From the NCBI RefSeq assembly GCF_014211915.1, contig NZ_CP060039.1, positions 1,240,001 through 1,304,000 on the forward strand: DNA of 64,000 nt, in the 5' to 3' direction. Of this stretch, positions 41,708 to 50,713 are shown piece by piece. The DNA comes from Burkholderia cenocepacia. Its GTDB lineage: Bacteria > Pseudomonadota > Gammaproteobacteria > Burkholderiales > Burkholderiaceae. The number at the start of each line of letters is the position of its first letter. Within the stretch, counting starts at the first letter, position 1. The notes beneath the pieces were generated by a model. That model ran no database searches. It had not been told where the DNA came from and saw only the letters and a list, made by a program, of their open reading frames with translations. The translations under genes were made by a program, and so were the position numbers.

Positions 41708-42391
41708 TTGGATACGCTGCTTCATTTCGTCAACCTTGTCCTGCATATCGACGCTTTCCTCGGCGATTTCATCCGGCAGTACGGCGCGTGGGTCTATCTC
41801 GTCCTGTTCCTGATCGTGTTCTGCGAGACGGGGCTCGTCGTGTTCCCGTTCCTGCCCGGCGATTCGCTGCTGTTCATCGGCGGCGCGTTCGCGGCCACGG
41901 GCGAAATGAACGTCGGCCTGCTGATCGTGCTGCTGCTCGTCGCGGCGATTTCCGGCAACACCGTGAACTACCTGATCGGCCGCTGGGTCGGCCCGAAGGT
42001 GTTCAATACGCATATCCCGGTGCTCGAGCGGTTCCTCGATCGCGCCGCATTGCAGAAGACCCACTCGTTCTACGACAAGCACGGCGGCAAGACGATCGTG
42101 CTCGCGCGCTTCATCCCGGTCGTGCGCACGTTCGCGCCGTTCGTCGCGGGCGCGTCGTCGATGAGCGTCGCGCGCTTCCAGTTGTTCAACGTGATTGGCG
42201 CGCTGGTGTGGGTGCTGCTGCTCGTGCTGCTCGGCTATTTCTTCGGCAACATTCCGTTCATTCGCCAGTACCTGAATGTCATCGTGCTGGTCGGGATCGG
42301 CGCGGCGATCGTGCCGGTCGCGCTCGGCGCGGTGTGGAAGCTGGTGCGCCGGAAGCAGTCGGATAATGTGCCGAAGGCGGGTGGGCGCTGA
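41708..42391 (+). CDS. DedA family membrane protein
   Basis: 227 residues with a TTG start at 41708 supported by a GAGGA ribosome site. Several hydrophobic segments and the conserved ETGLVVFPFLPGDSLLFIGG and FIPVVRTFAPFVAGAS (with the basic/acidic residues needed for function) define the DedA/VTT family, which moves undecaprenyl phosphate or phospholipids across the inner membrane and affects polymyxin and alkaline resistance in Burkholderia. It is divergent from mutL and followed by a strong terminator. Confidence 0.9.
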   Translation: MDTLLHFVNLVLHIDAFLGDFIRQYGAWVYLVLFLIVFCETGLVVFPFLPGDSLLFIGGAFAATGEMNVGLLIVLLLVAAISGNTVNYLIGRWVGPKVFNTHIPVLERFLDRAALQKTHSFYDKHGGKTIVLARFIPVVRTFAPFVAGASSMSVARFQLFNVIGALVWVLLLVLLGYFFGNIPFIRQYLNVIVLVGIGAAIVPVALGAVWKLVRRKQSDNVPKAGGR

Positions 42392-42421
42392 GCACGCGCG
42401 GTTCCGTTTCTTCGCGGCAGT

Positions 42422-42458
42422 AAAAAAGCGTGGCAGTTCTGAACTGCCACGCTTTTTT
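42422..42458. terminator. Bidirectional intrinsic terminator between the DedA and MscS genes
   Basis: An almost perfect 37-nt inverted repeat (A6-GCGTGGCAGTTC and GAACTGCCACGC-T7) between the converging genes. Confidence 0.92.
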
Positions 42459-42474
42459 TCGTTCGTCGATGCTG

Positions 42475-43287
42475 TTACGCAGTGCGATGCGAGACCGGAG
42501 TTTCGGGCGTCGGGTATTGCGCGTCGCGGAACGTCTCGAGGATCACGCGGTTGGTGTCGCAGTACACCTGCCAGTAGTGCTCGGGCGCCGTGGACGGGCG
42601 CACGAACAGCAGCGGGCCTTCCGGCGTGAACTGCAGCACGCCGACGTCCGGTGCCGGGGTGGTCAGTACGTTCGGGATCTGCTGGATCTGCGTCTTCAGG
42701 CGGTTGATCGCATCGGCCGCGTCGACGCTGTGCGCGATCTTCGCGGTCAGGTCGACGCGGCGATGCGGCGTCGCGCTGTAGTTCGCGATGTTGTCCGAGA
42801 AGATCTTGTTGTTGCCGACGATCGTCACGATGTTGTCGGCGGTGATGATCGTCGTGCCGAACAGGCCGAGCTCCTTCACCGTGCCCGTGACGCCGCCCGC
42901 GCTGATCACGTCGCCGATCTTGAACGGGCGCAGCACCTGCATGAACACGCCGGCGGCGAAATGCGCGAGCAGGCCGCCCCAGGCCGTGCCGATCGCTAGG
43001 CCGAGGCCGGCGAGCAACGCGGCGAACGAGGTGGTCTGCACGCCGAAGATCTGCAGGATCGCGAGGATCAGCAGGATCGTCAGCAGCACGCCGACGACGG
43101 AAGTCAGGTAGTCGGTGAGCGTCGGGTCGACCTTGCCGCTGCGGCGAACGACCTTGCCGAGCAGGCGGGTACCGATGCGGATCGCCCAGCGGCCGACGAA
43201 CCACAAGACGATCGCGGCGAGGAGGTTGAGGCCGAAGTCGAGGCCGCGGGTCATCAGGAATTGCTGGGCGGTGGCGAGATCGATCAT
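42475..43287 (-). CDS. Small-conductance mechanosensitive channel (MscS family)
   Basis: 270 residues from the ATG at 43287 with a GGAGAA site upstream. Three membrane segments (about 15-35, 62-83 and 86-112) end in the pore helix FAALLAGLGLAIGTAWGGLLAHFAAG, followed by the cytoplasmic beta domain with VLRPFKIGDVI and a C-terminal alpha/beta part. It opens under membrane tension to release solutes in hypo-osmotic shock. The length is that of the minimal E. coli MscS. A 199-bp gap to manC holds no recognisable gene. Confidence 0.92.
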   Translation of the reverse strand: MIDLATAQQFLMTRGLDFGLNLLAAIVLWFVGRWAIRIGTRLLGKVVRRSGKVDPTLTDYLTSVVGVLLTILLILAILQIFGVQTTSFAALLAGLGLAIGTAWGGLLAHFAAGVFMQVLRPFKIGDVISAGGVTGTVKELGLFGTTIITADNIVTIVGNNKIFSDNIANYSATPHRRVDLTAKIAHSVDAADAINRLKTQIQQIPNVLTTPAPDVGVLQFTPEGPLLFVRPSTAPEHYWQVYCDTNRVILETFRDAQYPTPETPVSHRTA

Positions 43288-43486
43288 GCGTTCTCCGAGG
43301 TCAAGGGTAAAAGGGCGGCGCATGCACCGGAATGGGAGGCGCTTTTATAACCTGACCTGGGAGGGGCGGGCAACCGGGCTGACATTGGTTGACGTAGTGA
43401 AAAACGGGCAGGACGCGTGTGTGTGCTACCCGTCTGGTGCATCGGATCGACGCCGGTTGCGGCGTGCGACCCGGGCGTTGTCGTGT

Positions 43487-44914
43487 TTACTTCGCTGCGC
43501 GTCCGTAGGTGTCTTCGAAGCGGACGATGTCGTCTTCGCCGAGATACGCGCCCGACTGGACTTCGATCAGTTCGAGCGGGATCTTGCCGGGGTTCGTCAG
43601 CCGATGGGTCGCGCCGAGCGGGATGTAGGTCGACTGGTTCTCGGTCAGCATGATTTCCTTGTCGCCGTTCGTGACCAGTGCCGTGCCTTTCACGACGATC
43701 CAGTGCTCGGCGCGGTGGTGGTGCATCTGCAGGCTCAACTGTGCGCCCGGGTTCACGATGATGCGCTTGACCTGGAAGCGGTCGCCCTGGTCGATGCCTT
43801 CGTACGAACCCCACGGGCGGATGACACGGCGGTGCGTGACCGATTCGTGGCGGCCGGACGCGTTCAGCCATTCGACGATTTTCTTGACGTCCTGGGCCTT
43901 GTCGCGATGCGCGACCAGCACGGCGTCGGCGGTTTCCACGATCACGATGTTGTCGAGGCCGATCGCGGCAACCATCCGGTGTTCCGCGCGGATATACGAG
44001 TTCTTCACCGCGTCGGTGAAGATGTCGCCGATGAGTGCGTTGCCCTGTTCGTCGGCGGCCGCGATGTCCGCAAGCGCGCTCCACGACCCGATGTCGTTCC
44101 AGCCGAGATCGGCCGCCGCGACGACGGCTGCGCGCTCGGTCTTTTCCATCACCGCGTAGTCGATCGAGACGTTCGGGCACGCTGCGAATGCTTCGGTGTC
44201 GAGACGGAGAAAGTCGTTGTCGCGCTTGGCGGATTCGAACGCGAGTTCTGCCTGACGGGCGATTTCCGGTGCATGGCGATGCAGCTCTTCCATGTACGTG
44301 GACGCCTTCAGCATGAACATGCCGCTGTTCCAGTAGTAGTTGCCGTCGCTGAGGAAGCGTTCGGCCGTCGGCGCGTCGGGCTTTTCGACGAATGCGTCGA
44401 CCTTGTAGACCTGCTTGCCGTCTGCGATGGCCGGGCCACGGCGAATATAGCCGAAGCCGGTGTGCGCTTCCGTTGGCGTGATGCCGAACGTGACGAGGTG
44501 CTGGTCTGCTGCGATCGCCGCTGCCTCTGTGGCTGCGGCGATGAATGCGGGCTCGTTGAGGATGACGTGATCCGACGGCAGCACCAGCAGCAGTGCGTCA
44601 GGCGATTCGTGCAGGGCGAGCAGCGCGGCGATCGCGATCGCGGGCGCGGTGTTGCGGCCTACCGGCTCGAGCACGATCGATGACGGCGTGATGTTGACTT
44701 GGCGGAGTTGTTCCGCGACCAGGAAGCGCTGATCGTTGTTGGTGACGATGATGGGGGCTGCGGCGCTCGGGATGTGCTGAAGGCGGACAGCCGTCTGCTG
44801 GACGAGGGTCTGGTCGCCTGTCAGTTTCAAGTATTGCTTCGGATAGCCGCCGCGCGACATGGGCCAAAGGCGGGTGCCGCTGCCGCCGCAAAGAATTACC
44901 GGGTAGATTGTCAT
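43487..44914 (-). CDS. manC: Mannose-1-phosphate guanylyltransferase / mannose-6-phosphate isomerase
   Basis: 475 residues, type II bifunctional enzyme. The N-terminal pyrophosphorylase shows VILCGGSGTRLWPMSR (residues 6-21) and FVEKPD; the C-terminal cupin-type isomerase shows RPWGSYEGID, QMHHHRAEHW and YIPLGATHRLTNPG. It makes mannose 6-phosphate and GDP-mannose, the precursor of GDP-D-rhamnose made by Gmd and Rmd further on. It is the last gene of a minus-strand set with kpsC (10 bp upstream) and a glycosyltransferase. Confidence 0.95.
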   Translation of the reverse strand: MTIYPVILCGGSGTRLWPMSRGGYPKQYLKLTGDQTLVQQTAVRLQHIPSAAAPIIVTNNDQRFLVAEQLRQVNITPSSIVLEPVGRNTAPAIAIAALLALHESPDALLLVLPSDHVILNEPAFIAAATEAAAIAADQHLVTFGITPTEAHTGFGYIRRGPAIADGKQVYKVDAFVEKPDAPTAERFLSDGNYYWNSGMFMLKASTYMEELHRHAPEIARQAELAFESAKRDNDFLRLDTEAFAACPNVSIDYAVMEKTERAAVVAAADLGWNDIGSWSALADIAAADEQGNALIGDIFTDAVKNSYIRAEHRMVAAIGLDNIVIVETADAVLVAHRDKAQDVKKIVEWLNASGRHESVTHRRVIRPWGSYEGIDQGDRFQVKRIIVNPGAQLSLQMHHHRAEHWIVVKGTALVTNGDKEIMLTENQSTYIPLGATHRLTNPGKIPLELIEVQSGAYLGEDDIVRFEDTYGRAAK

Positions 44915-44924
44915 TTTTTCTCAG

Positions 44925-46973
44925 TCACGAATGTCGTTGTTCATGCTGTCCGATGGAGTCGATGGTCGCAACAGACAGTGCGGCGTCGATCGAATGTCGG
45001 AAATCGGGGTGTCGATTCATTCGGAGACGCCAGGCAAAATGGCTGGACGCATTGCGGATCCAGCGGAAAATCTTGCGTATCGGACGCGATCGATTGCGCC
45101 CGATATCGGTCAGGGGGCGGGCCGCTGGCGCCGCCAGCCGATGAATCGCAGCTTCCGGCGTAGTATATAGGCGAAGTTTCCAGTCCCAGTAGATCGGATA
45201 GCGGATGAACGTTCCGGCAACCAGCATGTCGAGCGTGAGTGTCCGGCGGCGCCACGGAATTGGCAGATGGTCTTGAGTCAGTCCCCAACCCGCGTAAAAC
45301 GGCATTCCATAGGTAAAAACACTTTTATCCCGCAGGAGCGCGTCAAAACCCGCCAGCGACGACATCGTATGCACTTCGTCAGCGATATCGATGAGCGACA
45401 GCAGGTCAGAGTCAGTGTCGACGATGTCAGCAAGCTGCGCTGCGTGAACGAGTCCCTTTCTGTTGCCGGATAGGACATCAGGGTGCGGTTTGTAGACGAT
45501 GAACGCTGATGGCCGAGCGTGGCGTACTGCTTGAAGCAGCGTTTCGACATCGCGTATATGGACGGTACCTAGTTTGATTGAGGCGTCATCTGCTACCTGT
45601 CCGGGCACGAGCACGACGGTTGTGCCGGGAGGGGGACGCCACGACGGCAGTCGTCGTCCGAGATTGTATTTACTGATACCGGCGGAGACGATGCTTGCGC
45701 GCAAGCTTTTCGCTCGCACCAACTCCGCCGCTGAGAATTCGGCTGTGTTCAGCAACTCGCTGAGGTCACTGGGCTGGCTCGCGTCGAAGTAGATGCCGCG
45801 TTTGTCAATCACCTGGCTTGCCGGAGGTGACATGTCCGAACCGAGGCCGTCGGAATGTATGAAGCCGTCCTCGATTCTGACGTGGCGTGTCTTGGGTGAA
45901 AGTTCCTTGGCATTTCTCGCCCCCCATAGAACTGCGTATTCCGTCGCATCGTGGATGTCTGGTCTGGCCGTCCACCGCAACACGCCACCACCCGCGACAA
46001 GGAACGGTGTCGCAAATGGGCGTTTCCACCATTGAAATCGGAAACCTGCGAGACACGTGAGATCCGCGAAGCGCGAGCGAACAGCGCGCTGTAGCTCCAG
46101 ATGCGTCAGCAACTGGTCGAAACGTCCCTGCTCATGTGTCACAGGATCGAGGTAGCTGCAATGACGGAGAAAGACGGCATCGAAAAATTCGACGAGTGTG
46201 GGTCGTGCACGATGCCCGGGAAAGGTGCTTTCGTCTTGCGTCAGTCCCCATCCTGCGTAGAACGGCTCGCCGTAAACATGCACAGACGCGCCTGTCAGCA
46301 AGCCAAACAAGCCTTCGATCGCCCCCAATGTATAAATGTGATCGACCTTGGGAAGCATGGGGAAGGGCAGCGTACTCGCGCCCATGACCGGAAGCGTGGC
46401 ATCGGTTATTGCCGACAACCAGTCACCGTGCGCGAGGTCCTTGGACCGAAGAAAGCGGATGTCTGCATCACGATGATTCGCGCGAGCCGTCGCGACCATG
46501 CGCCTGAAAACCGCCGGATCGTTTCGACGTGGCGATTTCTCACCTTGCGCCGAAACAATGCGCTCGTCGATGATCAGCACTCGCCCCGATGATTGAGATG
46601 TTGCTGCATTTGGCAGCGACGGAAGGGGGCACGTACAGAGTGCGGCGACACGTGCTAGCAGTGAGTCTGAACTGGTGCTGTACTCGTAGGGGACCTGCAG
46701 CGTTTCGTTCAGGGCGTCGGCGAACAGGTGTCGACCGGACTTCCGGAACTGAGCACTGAACCAGGACAGTCGTGGAGTTCCGCGGCTCAATTGCGATTGG
46801 AATGGTCCTGGCCACGTGACGTTCACGCGTCCATCGACATGTTGTACTTCGCTTCGGATGCTTGCTTCCGGCTCGCAATTCGTTCGGGGCAGCACGTCTC
46901 CTGCTGACCGGACCGTGTTCCTGTCGAGACTGTTGCTGTCAGGCGACCTGCCTGGCTGCGAGAGGGGGGTCAT
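44925..46973 (-). CDS. kpsC: KpsC/LipA-type capsule Kdo transferase
   Basis: 682 residues from the ATG at 46973, whose ATGA overlaps the preceding gene's stop. Two tandem capsule-synthesis modules are visible through the duplicated motif GxPFYAGWGLTQD (about residues 235-247 and 556-568) and KPHPD (505-509). KpsC proteins carry two retaining beta-Kdo transferase domains that build the poly-Kdo linker on a phosphatidylglycerol anchor of ABC-transporter-dependent capsules. Its presence argues that this locus makes a capsule-type polymer. The cluster resembles manC-wcbA-wcbB of B. pseudomallei capsule I. Confidence 0.88.
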   Translation of the reverse strand: MTPLSQPGRSPDSNSLDRNTVRSAGDVLPRTNCEPEASIRSEVQHVDGRVNVTWPGPFQSQLSRGTPRLSWFSAQFRKSGRHLFADALNETLQVPYEYSTSSDSLLARVAALCTCPLPSLPNAATSQSSGRVLIIDERIVSAQGEKSPRRNDPAVFRRMVATARANHRDADIRFLRSKDLAHGDWLSAITDATLPVMGASTLPFPMLPKVDHIYTLGAIEGLFGLLTGASVHVYGEPFYAGWGLTQDESTFPGHRARPTLVEFFDAVFLRHCSYLDPVTHEQGRFDQLLTHLELQRAVRSRFADLTCLAGFRFQWWKRPFATPFLVAGGGVLRWTARPDIHDATEYAVLWGARNAKELSPKTRHVRIEDGFIHSDGLGSDMSPPASQVIDKRGIYFDASQPSDLSELLNTAEFSAAELVRAKSLRASIVSAGISKYNLGRRLPSWRPPPGTTVVLVPGQVADDASIKLGTVHIRDVETLLQAVRHARPSAFIVYKPHPDVLSGNRKGLVHAAQLADIVDTDSDLLSLIDIADEVHTMSSLAGFDALLRDKSVFTYGMPFYAGWGLTQDHLPIPWRRRTLTLDMLVAGTFIRYPIYWDWKLRLYTTPEAAIHRLAAPAARPLTDIGRNRSRPIRKIFRWIRNASSHFAWRLRMNRHPDFRHSIDAALSVATIDSIGQHEQRHS

Positions 46974-48127
46974 TGACGCAGTGCCTTGATCAAGCTGTCG
47001 ACGCTGCAGAAATGGTCGGCCCAAGTCGGTTCACGGAATCGCTGGATTCGATCGAGCTGGGCGTTCCGGTCGGCGCTGTCGTCGCGGCTATATGATTCGA
47101 TGCGAGAGATCCACCCGGGGCCGTCGAGCGGGTCGAGATAGTCCGGGATATCCTCGGCGATTTCACGAAATACCGGAAGATCGCTGGCGATGACCGGCAC
47201 GCGCGCAGCCAGCGCTTCAGCCAACGGCATTCCGTACCCTTCGACGAACGACGGGAATAGGAGTGCCCGTGCGTGTTGCAGCCATTGATCGAGTTTCTCG
47301 TCGGAACAGTTATTTTCTTCCACGACTGTGTGACGAAGCGAATTGCAACGATCAAGCATGTCGACTACGTTTTCGCATTCCCAGCCCCTCCGTCCGATCA
47401 CAACGAGCTTTGGTGTGGCGGTTCCGAATTTTTCCGTAAGTTGGCGCCACAGATGCAGCATGAACCAATGGTTCTTGCGCGGCTCGATGGTGCCGAGCAT
47501 GACGAAATACGGGCTGCCCAGAGGCGGTGCGGTCGGCGTGGTGCTGCGCGCGAATCCCGTCGCGAGAGGTGCAACGACACTGGCAGGAAGAAGGATTCCC
47601 GTATGATCCGCTTCGATGGCCATAGACGTCAATGTGGCCTGGGAGTTGGCGATGAGTCCGTCAGCATGGGCGAAGGCAGTGTGCATGCGTCGCCGATGAA
47701 TGGCATCGACACCTGGCCGGCAGTATTCGGGGTGCGTAAGCGGAATGAGATCGTGCACCATAAACACCGTACGAATTTGACGTCTTTTCATCGATTCGTA
47801 ATAACGCCGGTATTCTAGGCCGCTGTGGCTGGTGTGCAACAGGACGCCATCGGTCACAGGCTTTTCCCATGGGCGTTGTAGCACTGCGCGAGCGATCAGC
47901 TTGCGGATAGCACTCCGATTGCGATTCGTAATCATCAGCCACGAAAATACGCGTTGCGAATCCCTTTCATTTAGGATGGTGACGAATCCTCGCTCGCTCA
48001 GAACGGCTCGAGCGCTTGCTCCGTATCGTTCGATATAGGCGAGACCAACCCGGTCGATCCCGGTGGGGACGAGACCGGAGTAAAGCCGGTCGACGAGGCG
48101 CGTGACGTCCAGGAGAATCGTCGGCAC
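46970..48127 (-). CDS. Glycosyltransferase family 4 protein
   Basis: About 385 residues with a GTG start at 48127 (VPTILLDVTRLVDRL); there is no good ribosome site, so the start is uncertain. The GT4 C-terminal domain shows MLGTIEPRKNH and the donor-site PSFVEGYGMPLAEALAARVPVIASDLPVF. It transfers a sugar from a nucleotide donor during polymer assembly; donor and linkage unknown. It overlaps kpsC (ATGA) and is divergent from the export lipoprotein gene, with 136 bp of AT-rich sequence between, presumably a shared promoter region. Confidence 0.85.
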   Translation of the reverse strand: MPTILLDVTRLVDRLYSGLVPTGIDRVGLAYIERYGASARAVLSERGFVTILNERDSQRVFSWLMITNRNRSAIRKLIARAVLQRPWEKPVTDGVLLHTSHSGLEYRRYYESMKRRQIRTVFMVHDLIPLTHPEYCRPGVDAIHRRRMHTAFAHADGLIANSQATLTSMAIEADHTGILLPASVVAPLATGFARSTTPTAPPLGSPYFVMLGTIEPRKNHWFMLHLWRQLTEKFGTATPKLVVIGRRGWECENVVDMLDRCNSLRHTVVEENNCSDEKLDQWLQHARALLFPSFVEGYGMPLAEALAARVPVIASDLPVFREIAEDIPDYLDPLDGPGWISRIESYSRDDSADRNAQLDRIQRFREPTWADHFCSVDSLIKALRQ

Positions 48128-48263
48128 TGAAGTAGTGACAAATAGAAGAAGAAAACAACAGCCTGAACAGGTAAGTTCGGCCGGATCTTTATTGGATGTG
48201 TGCCATTTTACTCGACAACATGCGACAATCTGCGCTGATTTTTTCAGACCATCAGCGTAATAA

Positions 48264-49435
48264 ATGTCCCGTCCGTATCTCGGCTTCACTCTGTCCGCTT
48301 TCATGTTGACGGCGGCATTCCTTACGGGTTGCTCCAGCATCCCGACATCCGGGCCCAGCCGCTCCCAGATTCAGCAGGTGCCGCAGTCAGCGAATCCAAA
48401 CGGTATCCAGATCGTAGATGTGACGGATGCCGTTGCGCGTCAGCTGTTCAGTGAGCGACGAACGGCGGATTTTGCCAATGTGCTCGGTGGAGGTGCGCGG
48501 TTCAGCGAGCAATTGGGTGTCGGCGACACGATTGAAGTCTCGATCTGGGAGGCGCCACCGGCAACGCTTTTCGGGGCCGCCCAGCAAGGGGGGGCACCGT
48601 AACGGCTGCGACGAATGCACGGGTAACGGTATTGCCTGAGCAGGTAATCGATGGCGATGGCACGATCAACATCCCTTTCGCGGGGCAGATGAGGGCGGTC
48701 GGGCGCACACCCGCGCAGCTCCAGCGTGACATTGCAACCAGGTTGAAGAACATCGCGCATGACCCGCAGGTGCTCGTCAGACTGTCGCGTAACGTAACTT
48801 CGTATGTGACGGTTGTCGGGGATGTCGCGAGCAGTAATCGCATGCAGCTCAGTGCGCGCGGCGAGCGGGTACTCGATGCATTGGCATCTGCTGGCGGGGT
48901 CCGGCAACCGGTCGACAAGATCACGATCCAGATTACGCGAGGCGACAAGGTTGCGTCGCAGCCACTGGAAACGATCATCAAGGACCCGCGTCAGAACGTT
49001 TCGCTACGAGCTGGCGATGTGGTAACGGCGTTGTATCAACCATTCAGCTTTACCGCACTGGGTGCCACCGGCAAGAATGAAGAGGTCAATTTCGAGGCCC
49101 AAGGCATCACGCTTGCTCAGGCTTTGGCGCGTGCTGGCGGTCTGCAGGACACGCGCTCGGATGCGCAGGGCGTTTTCATTTTCCGGCTTGAGGATGCGAA
49201 TGCACTGCCGTGGCCTGATCAGCCCGTTCGTACGACGATTGGCGGTAAGGTGCCGGTCGTGTATCGGGTCAATCTACGAGATCCTAACTCGTTCTTCGTT
49301 GCGCAGAGTTTCATGATCGACAACAAGGATTTGCTCTATGTGTCGAATGCGCCGGTTGCCGAGTTGCAGAAGTTTCTGAATGTCGTGTTCTCGGTGGCTT
49401 ACCCGATCGTCAACGGGGTGCAATCGTTCAAGTAA
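48264..49435 (+). pseudogene. Outer-membrane polysaccharide export lipoprotein (Wza/KpsD family), broken at a G7 tract
   Basis: The first frame gives a lipoprotein signal peptide with lipobox LTGC (Cys about residue 23) and the start of the export domain (GVGDTIEVSIWEAPP). It stops soon after a run of seven G at 48588-48594. The rest (TVTAATNARVTVLPEQ, DGDGTINIPFAGQ, SLBB-like repeats VTVVGDV and TALGATG) is in another frame to 49435. With eight or five G the protein is about 390 residues and complete. It forms the outer-membrane channel of a capsule or exopolysaccharide exporter. A slipped-strand ON/OFF switch and a sequencing error are both possible. Confidence 0.85.
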
Positions 49436-49490
49436 GCACGATGCTGGCCGGTAGTTTGGAAGGGCGCGTGCACGGTTTTGGGGCCGGTAC

Positions 49491-49517
49491 CACACGCTCT
49501 CGGCCCTCGTGTGTTTT
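49491..49517 (+). terminator. Weak intrinsic terminator candidate after the export gene
   Basis: A 6-bp stem CACACG/CGTGTG with an 11-nt loop followed by TTTT, 55 bp after the export-gene stop and 25 bp before the next ATG. The stem is short, so termination would be partial. Confidence 0.35.
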
Positions 49518-49541
49518 CATTACTCAAACTGACTAGGCCGA

Positions 49542-50657
49542 ATGCACGATCTGGAGTCGAGCGCCGCGTTGCGCGACGCGGGCGCATCACTTAGGGCTCA
49601 CTATTCCGAGCGAGTCCTGCCGATTTGGCGCGGACCGGGTTTTAACCCGGAATTGCAGCTACCGTTCGAAGCCGTCTCTCCACGTGATCACGGCCCACTG
49701 CCGCCCACCCGTTATCGGGCGATGGCATGTGCGAGGCAGCTTTTTGTTTTTTCGCAGGCCGGCGACTTGGCGCATGCGGAGCAACTGTTCAATTCGCTGC
49801 GACGCTATTTCGAGGACCGGCGACACGGTGGCTGGTTTTATAGCGTAGGCGTCAACGGCAAGCCGAAGGAGTGCGAAAAGGATTTGTATACGCACGCGTT
49901 CGTGATCTTCGCTACCGCTGAATATGTGCGTCGATCAGGATCGCCAGAGGCCCTTGCCGTACTGGAGCGGACTGTCGATCTGGTCGACACGCGCTTTGCG
50001 GTAGGTGAGCACGCCCCCGGCTTGCTAAATGCCGCAATGTCCGAGGATTTCTCGGTCGTGGTCAGCGCACCATTGCAGAACCCGCTGATGCATTTGACGG
50101 AAGCGTGGCTTGCCGCAGGCTCGGCAACCGGTTCCGACATGTTTGATAGGCGCTTGCACACACTCGCCACTGCAATTGCACACGCTTTCGTCGAGCCGAC
50201 GACCGGCTGCATTGCAGAGTTGCCGATCGGTAGTACGGGTAACCGGTTCGAACCGGGGCATCAGTTCGAGTGGTATTTCTTGGCGTTCGGCAGTGCACAT
50301 CCGGCGTTCGTCGCGTCCGGATTACGTGCGTCGCTCTCATCCGCGTTCGAGTTTGCGTGCCGGTATGGTGTTGATCCCGAGACCGGCGGCGTTGCCGCCG
50401 CGGTCGATGAGCAGGGCGGGATACTCGATGCGACCCAACGTATCTGGGCACAAACCGAGTACTTGCGCGCGCTTGCGACTCACGAGTCGATCGGCGGCGA
50501 GGCGTTGTTGCAGCACGAGATAGCACGCTTTCGCAGCCGCTTCCTGCATTTGCAAGGCTGGCACGAGTGTCTATCGCCGCAAGGCGTGGTCGTGCGAGCG
50601 GAAATGCCGTCAACAACGCCATATCATCTGGCAACGGCTTTCACTGCACTCCCGTAA
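49542..50657 (+). CDS. AGE-family epimerase/isomerase
   Basis: 371 residues, the size of N-acylglucosamine 2-epimerase/mannose isomerase family enzymes, an (alpha/alpha)6 barrel. Supporting segments are KECEKDLYTHAFVIFATAEYV, MHLTEAWLAAGSAT, FEPGHQFEWYFLAF and TQRIWAQTEYLRAL, with the His/Glu/Arg residues of the family's active site. It may interconvert mannose and fructose (or their 6-phosphates) and so feed GDP-mannose synthesis by ManC. That role is inferred from the neighbours, the export lipoprotein upstream and hldA downstream. Confidence 0.85.
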   Translation: MHDLESSAALRDAGASLRAHYSERVLPIWRGPGFNPELQLPFEAVSPRDHGPLPPTRYRAMACARQLFVFSQAGDLAHAEQLFNSLRRYFEDRRHGGWFYSVGVNGKPKECEKDLYTHAFVIFATAEYVRRSGSPEALAVLERTVDLVDTRFAVGEHAPGLLNAAMSEDFSVVVSAPLQNPLMHLTEAWLAAGSATGSDMFDRRLHTLATAIAHAFVEPTTGCIAELPIGSTGNRFEPGHQFEWYFLAFGSAHPAFVASGLRASLSSAFEFACRYGVDPETGGVAAAVDEQGGILDATQRIWAQTEYLRALATHESIGGEALLQHEIARFRSRFLHLQGWHECLSPQGVVVRAEMPSTTPYHLATAFTALP

Positions 50658-50713
50658 CGCAGCCCGGGTCGCCCGTGGTTGACTGTGTTCCCGAACGTAT
50701 TGCAAACAAAAAT

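Noticed and set aside
43288..43486. An intrinsic terminator after manC
   Set aside because: Only a short ACGCCG/CGGCGT hairpin is present, with no T-run on the minus strand, so I do not call it.
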